Of a stretch of DNA of 40,468 bases, positions 29,408 through 37,127 are shown in pieces. Both the position numbers and the translations under genes were made by a program. The notes under the pieces were generated by a model, which was not told the origin of the DNA, made no database searches, and worked only from the letters and a program-made list of their open reading frames with translations. The DNA comes from JAWLCG01 sp041687295 (lineage in GTDB: Bacteria > Planctomycetota > Phycisphaerae > SM23-33 > FEN-1343), in assembly GCA_041687295.1 (NCBI GenBank), contig JAWLCG010000003.1, forward strand, positions 1-40,468, written 5' to 3'. Positions within the stretch are counted from its first letter, which is position 1; every line of letters begins with the position of its first letter.

Positions 29408-30457
29408 CTACCGCAGGCGCATGCGGACGCCCTGCTCGCGCCATTCGCGGATGAGCACCTGCAGCTCGGCGAGGGTCCGGTCGAGCTCGGCCGTCGTGTC
29501 GACCAGCGAGTTGTACAGGCGGGGGTTGTTCATCAGCTCGCCGACGGTGCCCTCGCCCTGGTTGATCCTGGCGGTGACCTGGTTGGCCTGCTCGAGCAGT
29601 CGGCCCAGCTGGTCGGTGACCACCACGAGCCGATCGCTGACCGTCTGGACCCGCTCGGAGGAGACCGCGGCGGTCTGGCCGACCTCCGCGAAGGTGGTGT
29701 CGATGCTCTCGAGGGTCTGCTGGCCGCGGGCAGCGAACTGGCGGAAGGTCTCCATGGTCTCGGCGGCCTGCTCGGTGGCGGCGCGGAGGTTCTCCAGCAT
29801 GGCCCGGAGGTTCTCCTGGTTCTCGGCATTGCCCAGCTGGGCGATGGCGTCGAGGGCCTCGTTGAGCCGGGCGAGCGTTTCGCCCAGGCCCTCGCCTGGA
29901 GCGGTCGCCGGCTGGGTGCCCGGGCCGGTTGCGGGGTCCGGCTGGAGCAGGGCGTCGAGCGTCTCGGCCAGGTTGCCGATCTTCTGGAACCCCTCGGCCA
30001 GCTCGCTGATGGCGTCGGCGACCTCCCGGGGGATCAGGCCGTTGCCGATCCCGCCGCGGATGACGGTCGATCCATCGGTCGGCACGAACTCCGCCGGGGG
30101 GGCTTCGGGGGGCACGTGGAGCGACACGACCGCCCCGCCGGCCAGGCCTCGGCTGGAGACGTAGGCCTCGACGTTGGCCGGGATGCGCACCTTATCGTCG
30201 ATCTGGGCCAGGACCCGCACGCCCTCGCGCGGGTCGGGCATCAGGGCGACCTCGGTCACCGAGCCGATGGGCGTGCCGTTGAGCAGGACGTCGGCGCCCT
30301 CGCCGATGCCGCCGGCGGCCGGGAAACGCAGCTCCACCGGGTAGCCCCCGCCGACGAAGGCCGGCAGCTCGCCGAACAGCAGGATGATGAAGGCCAGCCC
30401 CCCCAGCGCTACCGCCAGGGTCAGGCCGACCGCCACGTTTCGCTTGTACTCGCTCAT
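29408..30457 (-). CDS. MlaD-family MCE lipid transport protein
   Basis: The 349-residue protein has one N-terminal transmembrane helix (about 9-31), an MCE domain (about 38-115, with GGIGEGADVLLNGTPIGSV) and a long helical tail rich in Ala, Glu and Gln (about 150-345). MCE proteins form hexameric rings that bind lipids in the periplasm; with an MlaE permease and MlaF ATPase they move phospholipids between the membranes. It overlaps mlaF by 4 bp (ATGA), giving coupled translation. The helical tail is longer than in E. coli MlaD and resembles MCE proteins that form needle-like tubes. No MlaE gene is in the window. Confidence 0.88.
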   Translation of the reverse strand: MSEYKRNVAVGLTLAVALGGLAFIILLFGELPAFVGGGYPVELRFPAAGGIGEGADVLLNGTPIGSVTEVALMPDPREGVRVLAQIDDKVRIPANVEAYVSSRGLAGGAVVSLHVPPEAPPAEFVPTDGSTVIRGGIGNGLIPREVADAISELAEGFQKIGNLAETLDALLQPDPATGPGTQPATAPGEGLGETLARLNEALDAIAQLGNAENQENLRAMLENLRAATEQAAETMETFRQFAARGQQTLESIDTTFAEVGQTAAVSSERVQTVSDRLVVVTDQLGRLLEQANQVTARINQGEGTVGELMNNPRLYNSLVDTTAELDRTLAELQVLIREWREQGVRMRLR

Positions 30458-31272
30458 GTCCCACTCCCGCCGTTGGTCTTCTGGCTGTTGAGGTCGCCCC
30501 CGTGCAGCTCGCGGAGCTCATCCTCGCTGGCCCGGCCCTGGACGAAGCGCTGGACGGTCTCGTCCTCAACCCGCTCGAGCTGGTCGGGCGGGGCATCGGC
30601 GATGATCCGCCCGCCGTTGAGCATGACGATGCGGTCGCCCACCTTGCGGGCCGAGGCCATATCGTGCGTGACGACGACGGCCGTCGTGTGCAGCTCGCGC
30701 TGGAGCTTGAGGATCAGCTCGTTGATCAGGTCGCTTCGCACGGGGTCCAGGCCGGTCGTCGGCTCGTCGTAGAGGATCACCTCGGGCTCCAGGACGATCG
30801 CCCGGGCCAGGGCGACGCGTTTCTTCTGCCCGCCGGAGAGCGCCTCGGGGAACTTGCCCTGCACGTTGTCCAGGCCCACGATCGACAGGGCCCGGCGGCA
30901 GCGCTGGGTCTGCTCGGCGCGGGGCACAGGGGGGCTGGCCTCGGCCAGGGGAAAGCAGATGTTTTCCTCGACGCTCATCGAGTCGAACAGGGCCGACCCC
31001 TGGAACAGGAACCCCACGCGCCGGCGGATCGGCACCAGGTCGCGCTCGGCCATGGCGGTGATGTCCTGGCCCTCGAAGAGCACCCGCCCGCGGTCGGGCG
31101 CGATCAGGCCGACCATGTGCTTGAGCAGCACGCTCTTGCCCGAGCCGCTGGGCCCGATGACCACCGTCGTCAGCCCCCGGGGGATGTCCAGCGTGACCCC
31201 CCGCAGCACGACGACCCGGCCAAAGGCCTTGTGCACGTTCTCCAGGCGGATGATGGGGGGCTGGGCGTTCAT
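30454..31272 (-). CDS. MlaF-type ABC ATPase
   Basis: This 272-residue ATPase belongs to the lipid-transport (Mla/Ttg2A) ABC family. Walker A GPSGSGKS lies at 40-47, the signature LSGGQ at 145-149, Walker B VILYDE at 165-170, and the switch His is near 203. PTTGLDPVRS after Walker B is typical of this family. It would power the MlaD-associated transporter at the inner membrane. It overlaps mlaD by 4 bp and follows the GNAT gene by 16 bp, so the three may be one transcript. The usual partner permease MlaE is missing from its expected place just upstream. Confidence 0.9.
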   Translation of the reverse strand: MNAQPPIIRLENVHKAFGRVVVLRGVTLDIPRGLTTVVIGPSGSGKSVLLKHMVGLIAPDRGRVLFEGQDITAMAERDLVPIRRRVGFLFQGSALFDSMSVEENICFPLAEASPPVPRAEQTQRCRRALSIVGLDNVQGKFPEALSGGQKKRVALARAIVLEPEVILYDEPTTGLDPVRSDLINELILKLQRELHTTAVVVTHDMASARKVGDRIVMLNGGRIIADAPPDQLERVEDETVQRFVQGRASEDELRELHGGDLNSQKTNGGSGT

Positions 31273-31288
31273 TATGCGGGGCGGCGTC

Positions 31289-31774
31289 CTACGGCGTCGG
31301 CGAGGGGCCCGGGGCGGGCCCGTGCAGGTCCATCACCATGGCGATCTCGTCGCAGCACTTGCGTTTGGGGCACAGGACGCAGTCGCTCCAGACCTTGCTG
31401 GGCAGGCGATCCTTGTCCACGACGTGGAACCCGCACCGCTCGAAGAACCCCTTCTCGTAGGTCAGCGCGAACAGCCGACGCAGCCCCAGCTGGCGGGCGT
31501 CGGCGATGGAGGCCTCCACCAGCGCGCGCCCGATGCCCTTGCCCACCAGCCCTGGCCGAACCGCCAGCGATCGCACCTCGGCCAGGTCCGTCCAGGCGAT
31601 GTCGATGGCCACGCAGCCCAGCACCTCGCCGTCCTCCTCGGCCACCAGGAAGTTGCGCAGCGTGTCGTAGACTCGTTCGAGGTGGGTGTGCAGCATCCGA
31701 CCTCGCTCGGCGTGGTAGTTCACGATGTCGCAAATGGCGACGGCGTCGGGCATACGGGCGGCACGTACGATCAT
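31289..31774 (-). CDS. GNAT N-acetyltransferase (short ArgA-like)
   Basis: This 161-residue GNAT fold enzyme has an acetyl-CoA loop in VRPGLVGKGIGRALVEA, FALTYEKGFFERCGF, and a Cys-rich end, SDCVLCPKRKCCDE. This last motif is characteristic of short N-acetylglutamate synthase-like proteins, which acetylate glutamate for arginine biosynthesis. The ATG at 31774 has no ribosome site; TAGAAT at 31782-31787 on the minus strand places the likely transcript start at the ATG, so it may be leaderless. It is followed by mlaF after 16 bp. The ArgA-like role is probable but not proven. Confidence 0.82.
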   Translation of the reverse strand: MIVRAARMPDAVAICDIVNYHAERGRMLHTHLERVYDTLRNFLVAEEDGEVLGCVAIDIAWTDLAEVRSLAVRPGLVGKGIGRALVEASIADARQLGLRRLFALTYEKGFFERCGFHVVDKDRLPSKVWSDCVLCPKRKCCDEIAMVMDLHGPAPGPSPTP

Positions 31775-31781
31775 GACGCCA

Positions 31782-31787
31782 ATTCTA
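31782..31787 (-). promoter_or_regulatory. -10 box of leaderless GNAT gene
   Basis: TAGAAT on the minus strand (5 of 6) lies 7 nt before the ATG at 31774. The -35 region is not convincing. Confidence 0.35.
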
Positions 31788-31890
31788 TACAACCCCCCGC
31801 CCCCGATGCACGCGCCGCCTTCCAAAAGCGCTCCCGACGGCAGGGGGCGGGGCGCCGTCGGACGCGGGGGCAGTCCAGGCAGTTCCTCTG

Positions 31891-31926
31891 TATATAGCCC
31901 CGGGCTTGCCCGGGGTCCTCGCAGAC
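31891..31926 (-). repeat. Family C palindrome, copy 3 (reverse)
   Basis: TATATAGCCCCGGGCTTGCC followed by CGGGGTCCTCGC. This is the reverse complement of the copies at 5740 and 13050. It is directly followed by a reverse family A element, whereas at 5531-5770 the order is A then C; both are the same A-C module in opposite orientation. Confidence 0.75.
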
Positions 31927-31939
31927 TCCCCCCTGGTGC

Positions 31940-32015
31940 CCGGACGGGACCCCCACGGATTGCGCCTCGCTGCGCGAGACTCCATCCGTGGGCTTGGAGA
32001 GGAAAGACGCCGGAT
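31940..32015 (-). repeat. Family A element, copy 5 (reverse)
   Basis: CGGACGGGACCCCCACGGAT, a palindromic centre (GCCTCGCTGCGCGAGAC), then ATCCGTGGGCTTGGAGAGG and AAAGACGCCGG. Read in reverse it matches 5531-5610 from ACGCCG through CCCACGGATGGAG to the final TCCG. Confidence 0.7.
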
Positions 32016-32221
32016 CCGGTCTGCGCCATCGGCAACATCTGCGCGGGGGGGCGGCAATAGATGCGCGTCCAGGGGCGCGGGCTCTGCATGGGGGCCTGAG
32101 ACCCTCAGCGGGCTATCCGGGGGAGGCGATAAAAATGAAATCACTGTAAGATATTGCACAACAGACCCTTAATTGGAGTGGTGGAGTCATATCGGAAAAA
32201 TCTTGCGGGGTTATTGGGGTC

Positions 32222-32237
32222 TGGCACGGGGGTTTCA
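32222..32237 (+). promoter_or_regulatory. Sigma54-like promoter of flagellar operon
   Basis: TGGCACG-GGGG-TTTCA matches the -24/-12 consensus TGGCACG-N4-TTGCA at all but one position, with exact spacing. The mismatch is at the -13 G, which is usually important, so activity is uncertain. Transcription would start near 32250, about 120 nt before the first ORF. An AT-rich patch upstream could hold activator sites. Confidence 0.45.
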
Positions 32238-32370
32238 TAGGGAGAGGCGGGCCGGAGGATCCGGTCCGAGAGAGCGGTCGGGCATGGAGGCCTGGCCGGG
32301 GCCCGTGGCCGGAGGCGGCGGGCCCGAACCGAAGACTCCCCGCAAGGGGACGGGCGAGAGGATCTCCCCG

Positions 32371-32634
32371 ATGGCGACCCAGGCTCAGGGCAATGCGGAT
32401 CGTTCGCTGGAGGCGGTGCTGAGGGCGGCAATGGAGGCCGCTGCCGGCCGCGTCGGCCAGCGGGCGTCGGCCGTCGTGATGGCGGCCCGGCTGGCCACGG
32501 CCGTGCACATGCGCCGTTCGGCCCCGGCCGACACGGCGGCGTCCCCCCGCGCCCTGGGGCCCGACACTTCCGAAGCCGCGCCGGCCGAGCAGGCGGACGC
32601 GGCTTCGGTCATGCGCGAGGGGGAGGCGGCATGA
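32371..32634 (+). CDS. Small Ala-rich protein of unknown function, first in the flagellar operon
   Basis: The 87-residue product is rich in Ala, Arg and Glu, with a helical N-terminal half (about 8-45) and a disordered Pro/Ala tail. I do not recognise it. Support for it being real: the ATG at 32371 follows AGAGGA at usable spacing, its TGA overlaps the flgF ATG by 4 bp (ATGA) like other couplings in this operon, and no other start for an operon leader is apparent. It could be a rod-assembly accessory or merely a translated leader that delivers ribosomes to flgF. There is no membrane segment or cysteine. Confidence 0.5.
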   Translation: MATQAQGNADRSLEAVLRAAMEAAAGRVGQRASAVVMAARLATAVHMRRSAPADTAASPRALGPDTSEAAPAEQADAASVMREGEAA

Positions 32635-33386
32635 ACTACGGACTCTACCTCTCCGCCTCGGCCCTGCACACCAACCAGCAGCACCAGGACGTGCTGGCCA
32701 ACAACCTGGCCAACGTGAATACGACGGCCTTCAAGCCGGACCTGGCGATCATCCGCAGCCGGCCCAACCCCGCCGCCGAGTGGAACCTGCCGCCGCGCAT
32801 GGCCGAGCCCGTGCTCGACCGCCTCGCCGGGGGCCTGCGGACCGGCGGCAGCTATACCGACTTCACCCAGGGGCCCATCCTCACCAGCGACAACCCGTAC
32901 GACCTGGCCCTGGAGGGCGAGGGCTTCCTGGCCGTCCAGACGGACGACGGCGTCCGCTACACCCGCGACGGCCGACTCGCCCGCAGCACCGAGGGGCTGC
33001 TGGTCACCGCGACCGACCACCACCCGGTGCTCGACGACGCGGGCAAGACCATCGCCCTGCCGCCCGGCGGCGAGCTGTTCGTCAGCCCCGAGGGCACGCT
33101 GAGCAGCGGCGGCATGACGACGCAGCTTCGGCTGGTGCGGTTCGAGGAGCCCGCCAACCTGCTGAAGGAGGGGGGCAACCTCTATCGGCCCGCCGAGGCG
33201 ATGGCCGAGCAGCCCGCCGCCCTCACCGTCCGCCAGCGGGCCACCGAGGGCAGCGGCGTCGACCCCACCCGCTCGCTGGTGAACCTGCTGACCGTGCAGC
33301 GGGCGTACGAGGCCTCGGCCCGGATGATTCAGATGACCGACGGAATGCTCGGTCGGGCGGTCAACGACATCGCCCGCATCGGATAA
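32631..33386 (+). CDS. Flagellar proximal rod protein FlgF
   Basis: This 251-residue flagellar basal-body rod protein is exported by the flagellar type III system. The N-terminal family motif NNLANVNTTAFK lies at about 24-35. The central domain has the FlgF/FlgG LEGEGFLAVQT and RYTRDGRLARS, and the C-terminal motif is SLVNLLTVQRAYEASARMIQ. FlgF rather than FlgG is chosen because the N-terminus (MNYGLYLSASAL) lacks the FlgG hallmark and a clear FlgG follows. The ATG overlaps the upstream small ORF by 4 bp. FlgG begins 13 bp downstream after AAAGGAG. Confidence 0.9.
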   Translation: MNYGLYLSASALHTNQQHQDVLANNLANVNTTAFKPDLAIIRSRPNPAAEWNLPPRMAEPVLDRLAGGLRTGGSYTDFTQGPILTSDNPYDLALEGEGFLAVQTDDGVRYTRDGRLARSTEGLLVTATDHHPVLDDAGKTIALPPGGELFVSPEGTLSSGGMTTQLRLVRFEEPANLLKEGGNLYRPAEAMAEQPAALTVRQRATEGSGVDPTRSLVNLLTVQRAYEASARMIQMTDGMLGRAVNDIARIG

Positions 33387-33399
33387 AGGAGCTGTCCCC

Positions 33400-34212
33400 A
33401 TGGCCGTGCTTGCCATGCACACCGCCGCGACGGGCCTGGAGGCCCTGAGCACCGAAATCGACGTGACGGCCAACAACCTGGCCAACGTCAACACCACCGG
33501 CTTCAAACGCAGCCGGGTGAACTTCGAGGACCTGCTCTACCAGCTGCGCCGCCCCCCCGGCACGCCGGGCGCGGGCGGGGCGCCCCAGCCGGCCGGCCTG
33601 CAGGTGGGCCTGGGCACGCGGGTCAGCAACACGCAGATCCTCTTCAGCCAGGGCAGCCCCATCGAGACGGGCCGGGCCCTGGACATGACGATCAACGGCG
33701 AGGGCTTCTTCCGCGTCCGCATCTACGACGACGTCGGCGGCGGCTTCGGCTACACGCGGGCGGGCAACTTCTCGACCAACCGCGACGGCGAGCTGGTCCT
33801 GGGCAACAGCGACGGCTTCCGCCTCGACCCGCCCATCCAGATCCCCGAGAACGCCATCCGCGACTCGATCACCGTCAGCAGCGACGGCGTCGTCAGCGTC
33901 CTGCTGCCCGGCGAGGACGAGATCACCGAGGTCGGGCAGATCACACTGAGCCGCTTCGCCAACGCCGAAGGGCTCATGCAGATCGGCAAGAACGTCTACG
34001 TGCCCACTGCCGCCAGCGGCGAGGCCTTCGAGGCCGAACCTGGCAGCGAGGGCGTCGGCACGATCCTCAACAACTTCCTGGAGAGCTCCAACGTCGACCC
34101 CGTCAAGGAGCTGATCAACCTGATCAAGAGCCAGCGGGCCTTCGAGCTCAACAGCAAGGTCATCACCACCAGCAACGAGATGCTGCAGGTCGTCACGCAC
34201 CTGAAGCAATAG
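33400..34212 (+). CDS. Flagellar distal rod protein FlgG
   Basis: This 270-residue rod protein starts MAVLAMHTAATGLEALSTEI, has NNLANVNTTGFKR at about 27-39, the central NGEGFFRVRIYDD and YTRAGNFSTNRDGELV, and the C-terminal NVDPVKELINLIKSQRAFELN. These are the standard FlgG signatures, and the length fits. It polymerises on FlgF to form the distal rod through the periplasm and the P and L rings. AAAGGAG lies 10 nt before the ATG. It is 17 bp upstream of flgA in the same operon. Confidence 0.95.
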   Translation: MAVLAMHTAATGLEALSTEIDVTANNLANVNTTGFKRSRVNFEDLLYQLRRPPGTPGAGGAPQPAGLQVGLGTRVSNTQILFSQGSPIETGRALDMTINGEGFFRVRIYDDVGGGFGYTRAGNFSTNRDGELVLGNSDGFRLDPPIQIPENAIRDSITVSSDGVVSVLLPGEDEITEVGQITLSRFANAEGLMQIGKNVYVPTAASGEAFEAEPGSEGVGTILNNFLESSNVDPVKELINLIKSQRAFELNSKVITTSNEMLQVVTHLKQ

Positions 34213-34229
34213 GACTTTCCTGAGCGACC

Positions 34230-35264
34230 ATGACGCGACTGACGCTGACCATCCTGATTTTGCTGAGCCTGGCCGCCCTGGCGGCTGGGGCACCGAGCGT
34301 TCGGCTGAGTGGCCGGGCGACGGTGACCGGCGGGGCCGTGCGGCTGGCCGACGTGGCCACGCTGCAGGGCCTGCCCGCCGAGGCTGGCGCCGCCGAGCTG
34401 GCCACGCTGGAGCAGGTCGGCTCGGTCGTCGCGGTGGACTGGACCGCCCTGGAGGCCGCCCTGCGGCAGGCCGGCGTGAACGTTGCGACCGTGCAGATCA
34501 GTGGCGCCGCCCGCTGCCGCGTCGAGCGGGTCGCCGAAGTCGAGCCCGCCCCGGCCCGCCCGGCCAGCGAAGCGCCGGTGACGCCTGTCGAGACCCCCAA
34601 CATCGACCAGGCCGCCCCGGCCCCGCCGGTGCAGGTGCCGACGCTGGGCGAGCGGGTCATCGAACTGCTCACCAGCCAGCTGCACTGCGGGGCCGACGAG
34701 CTGGAAGTGGTCTTCGACCCCGCCAGCGCCGACTCGGCCGAGCTGCGGGTCGAGGGCCTGGTCAGCATCACCAGCACTGATCGCCAGCTGCTGGGCCGGC
34801 GGCACTGGCGGGCGGAGATCACCCAGCACAATCGCCGTCAGCGCCGCTACCTCACCGGCACGGTGGCCGTGCGGCGCAACGTGGTGGTGGCCGCCCGCGC
34901 CCTGGGCGCCGGCGAGGTGCTCACCGCCGCCGACGTCACGCGGGCCCAGCGCTCCGACGCGGGTGCCGGCTGGATGACCGACCCGGCCGACGTGGTGGGC
35001 CAGCAGGTGACGGCCCCGCTGTTGGCGGGCCAGCCCATCGCCGCCGACGCCCTGGCCCGGCCCGTGCTGGTCCGTCGCGGCCAGACGGTGGCTGTGGAGT
35101 ACCGCACCGGCTCACTGGTGGTGGCCCTGAAGGCCAAGGCCCTTGCCGACGGTCACGCCGGCGAGCGGATCGAACTGGAGAACCCCACCAACCGCCGGCG
35201 GATCGTCGCCGTGGTCACCGGCCCGGGCCAGGCGGTCGTGGCCGACGAGGAGGCAGGCCGATGA
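34230..35264 (+). CDS. P-ring assembly chaperone FlgA
   Basis: This 344-residue exported protein has a signal peptide (hydrophobic segment at about 5-20, Ala-rich cleavage region) and a C-terminal SAF/FlgA domain. The domain shows RNVVVAARALGAGEVLTAADV near 215-235, VVGQQVTAPLLAGQPI, and the end motif VRRGQTVAVEY and ALADGHAGERIELEN. It helps FlgI form the P ring in the periplasm. It is about 100 residues longer than E. coli FlgA because of an N-terminal domain and a Pro/Ala-rich linker (about 105-145). Its stop overlaps the flgH ATG by 4 bp. Confidence 0.9.
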   Translation: MTRLTLTILILLSLAALAAGAPSVRLSGRATVTGGAVRLADVATLQGLPAEAGAAELATLEQVGSVVAVDWTALEAALRQAGVNVATVQISGAARCRVERVAEVEPAPARPASEAPVTPVETPNIDQAAPAPPVQVPTLGERVIELLTSQLHCGADELEVVFDPASADSAELRVEGLVSITSTDRQLLGRRHWRAEITQHNRRQRRYLTGTVAVRRNVVVAARALGAGEVLTAADVTRAQRSDAGAGWMTDPADVVGQQVTAPLLAGQPIAADALARPVLVRRGQTVAVEYRTGSLVVALKAKALADGHAGERIELENPTNRRRIVAVVTGPGQAVVADEEAGR

Positions 35265-35941
35265 GACGCTGCACATCGAGCCTGATCCTGGCGACGCTGC
35301 TGCTGACCGGCCTGGCGGCTGGCCAGAGCTCGAGCCTCTTCCAGCGCGAACTGCAGCGATCGGCCCAGGCGTCGGCGGCGCCGGCGGTGCCGAACTTCTC
35401 GCTGATCGCCGTGCCCGCGCCCAAGCCGCGCACCTTCGCCCGCCACGACCTGCTGACGATCATCATCCGCGAGCAGGCCACCAACGCCACCGCCGGTGAT
35501 GTCAGCAGCGAGCGGAGCAGCAACATCGACGGTTCGCTGGACGCCTGGAGCACGATCCGCGGCAGCGCCCCGTTCCTGCGGTCGGTCGACCTGGGCGCGA
35601 CCCCGCCGGCCGTCAAGGGCGGGCTCGACCGCGACTTCGACGGCTCCGGCTCGATCAGCCGAACCGACAGCCTCACCGCCCGCATCACCGGCGAGATCAT
35701 CGACATCAAGCCCAACGGCACGCTCGTCGTCCAGGCCTCCAAGGAGGTCGTCACCGACGAGGACCGCTACACCATCACCGTCACCGGCCGATGCCGCACC
35801 GAGGACGTGACCCCCGACAACACGATCCTCTCGACGCAACTGGCCGAGCTGACGGTGGTCAAGACCGCCAGCGGCTCGGTCCGCGACGCGACCAAGCGCG
35901 GCGTGATCCACAAAGTCTTAGACTGGCTGAACGTTTTGTAG
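35261..35941 (+). CDS. Flagellar L-ring protein FlgH
   Basis: This 226-residue L-ring protein has the FlgH core: HDLLTIIIREQATNA near 63-77, a central VKGGLDRDFDGSGSISRTDSL, and GEIIDIKPNGTLVVQASKEV. It forms the bushing in the outer membrane. The signal peptide ends LLLTGLAAGQSSS and has no Cys, so the usual lipoprotein lipobox of FlgH is absent. The ATG overlaps flgA by 4 bp. The end of the gene (VLDWLNVL, stop) is repeated about 80 bp further on as ILDWLNLF, stop, ahead of flgI. Confidence 0.92.
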   Translation: MRRCTSSLILATLLLTGLAAGQSSSLFQRELQRSAQASAAPAVPNFSLIAVPAPKPRTFARHDLLTIIIREQATNATAGDVSSERSSNIDGSLDAWSTIRGSAPFLRSVDLGATPPAVKGGLDRDFDGSGSISRTDSLTARITGEIIDIKPNGTLVVQASKEVVTDEDRYTITVTGRCRTEDVTPDNTILSTQLAELTVVKTASGSVRDATKRGVIHKVLDWLNVL

Positions 35942-35973
35942 ACGAGACAAAAAAGCCGCGGGGCGAAGCCCAT
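35915..35973 (+). repeat. Tandem duplication, copy 1 (flgH end)
   Basis: GTCTTAGACTGGCTGAACG, then TTTTGTAGACGAGAC and a GCCGCGGGGCGAAGCCCAT stretch. It aligns with 35995-36059. It contains the real flgH stop; its downstream CCCATA corresponds to the flgI ATG region CCCATG of copy 2. Confidence 0.8.
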
Positions 35974-35994
35974 ACCCCGAGTGCGGCCGGAATG

Positions 35995-36059
35995 ATCCTG
36001 GACTGGCTGAACCTGTTTTAGACAAGACCACGAACCCGCGGAGCGAACCCTGAGCCCAT
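35995..36059 (+). repeat. Tandem duplication, copy 2 (flgI leader)
   Basis: ATCCTGGACTGGCTGAACC, then TGTTTTAGACAAGAC and CCGCGGAGCGAACCCTGAG. Over the first 34 bases it matches copy 1 at 27 positions, and the codon pattern LDWLN-x-x-stop is kept. A 9-codon remnant frame ATG at 35992 ends at TAG 36021. A small insertion of about 6 bp lies before the flgI ATG. Confidence 0.8.
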
Positions 36060-37125
36060 GCGTGCAGCCCTGAAAAACCTGGCGATCCTGACCCTGGCGG
36101 GCCTGCTGCTGGCGAGCCCGGCCTACGGGCAGGCGCGGATCCGCGACATCGTCCGCCTGCAGGGCGCCCGCGAGAACCGGCTGCTGAGCGTCGGGCTGGT
36201 CGTGGGCCTGCCGGGCACCGGCGACGGCACGCGGAACGTGCAGGCCCTGCGGTCGCTGGCGCAGATGCTGTTGCGGTTCGACCACAACGTGCAGGACCTC
36301 GGCGACATCAACGCCAACAACGTCGCCCTGGTGACGCTCGAGGTCGTCGTGCCCTCCAGCGGTGCCCGCGAGGGCGACCGGCTCGACGTGCACCTGGCCG
36401 CCTTCAACGGGGCCAAGAGCCTTCGCGGCGGCCGACTCATTCAGTGCCAGGTCCTCGGGCCCACGCTGACGACGATGTACGCCCTGGCCAGCGGGCCCGT
36501 CGGCGTGGAGGACCCGCTCCAGCCCACCGTCGGGCGGATCCAGGGCGGGGCGCTGATGGAACGCGACGTTATCCCCGAGTACCTCGCCGACGGGCGGATC
36601 ACGCTGGTGCTCGACGCCGACCACGCCAGCTGGGCGATGGCCTCGTCGCTGGCCCGCGTGATCAACGAGGCCCTGGCCGAGCCGGGCACCGCCATCGCCA
36701 CCGCTCTGAACCCGGCCAACGTCGTCGTCCGCGTGCCCGCCGTCGAGATGCGCGACCCGGCCCCGTTCATCGCCGAGGTGCTCGGCCTGCCGGTGCTCAT
36801 GCCCGACCAGCAGGCCCGCATCGTCATCAACGCCCGCACCGGCACGATCATCATCACCCAGGACGTCACCATCGACCCGGTCATCATCAGTCATGCCGGC
36901 CTGACCATCACCAGCGTCAGCCCTCAGCTGCCGGCCACGCCGGGCAACCCGCGGATCGACGTGCAGACCTTCGTGCCGATGGACCCCCAGGGCACCGGCG
37001 GGGCGAAGCTCCAGAGCCTGCTGCAGGCCTTCGAGCTGCTCGCGGTGCCCATGAAGGACCGCATCGACATCATCCGTCAGCTCGAGCGGAGCGGACGGCT
37101 GCACGCCAAGGTGATCGAGGAGTAG
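36058..37125 (+). CDS. Flagellar P-ring protein FlgI
   Basis: The 355-residue exported protein has a signal peptide ending ASPAYGQ at about residue 24. The mature N-terminus is ARIRDIVRLQGARENRLLSV with GLPGTGDGT, the hallmark of FlgI. NNVALVTLEVVVP, EVIVRVP-like VVVRVPAVEM and TGTIIITQDVTIDPV follow. It builds the periplasmic P ring. Length is typical. The ATG at 36058 gives the signal peptide, but only a weak GAGCGAACCC site precedes it because the leader was rebuilt by a tandem duplication. FlgJ starts 2 bp after its stop. Confidence 0.95.
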   Translation: MRAALKNLAILTLAGLLLASPAYGQARIRDIVRLQGARENRLLSVGLVVGLPGTGDGTRNVQALRSLAQMLLRFDHNVQDLGDINANNVALVTLEVVVPSSGAREGDRLDVHLAAFNGAKSLRGGRLIQCQVLGPTLTTMYALASGPVGVEDPLQPTVGRIQGGALMERDVIPEYLADGRITLVLDADHASWAMASSLARVINEALAEPGTAIATALNPANVVVRVPAVEMRDPAPFIAEVLGLPVLMPDQQARIVINARTGTIIITQDVTIDPVIISHAGLTITSVSPQLPATPGNPRIDVQTFVPMDPQGTGGAKLQSLLQAFELLAVPMKDRIDIIRQLERSGRLHAKVIEE

Positions 37126-37127
37126 CC

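Larger units (their letters stand above)
31775..32370. other. Long intergenic region before the flagellar operon
   Basis: These 596 bp between divergent genes contain a reverse family C palindrome (31891-31926), a reverse family A element (31940-32015), an unusually AT-rich patch (about 32126-32220), a sigma54-like site (32222-32237) and a GC-rich leader with a CCCCGCAAGGGG hairpin (about 32338-32350). No gene is supported. Confidence 0.6.

Noticed and set aside
32125..32132. Sigma28 promoter (GGCGATAA) upstream of the flagellar operon
   Set aside because: The -10-like sequence is good, but no TAAA-type -35 lies 15 bp upstream, and these basal-body genes are usually middle class rather than sigma28-dependent.
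32338..32350. c-di-GMP riboswitch in the flagellar leader
   Set aside because: The CCCCGCAAGGGG hairpin is present, but the conserved GEMM core sequences are not.
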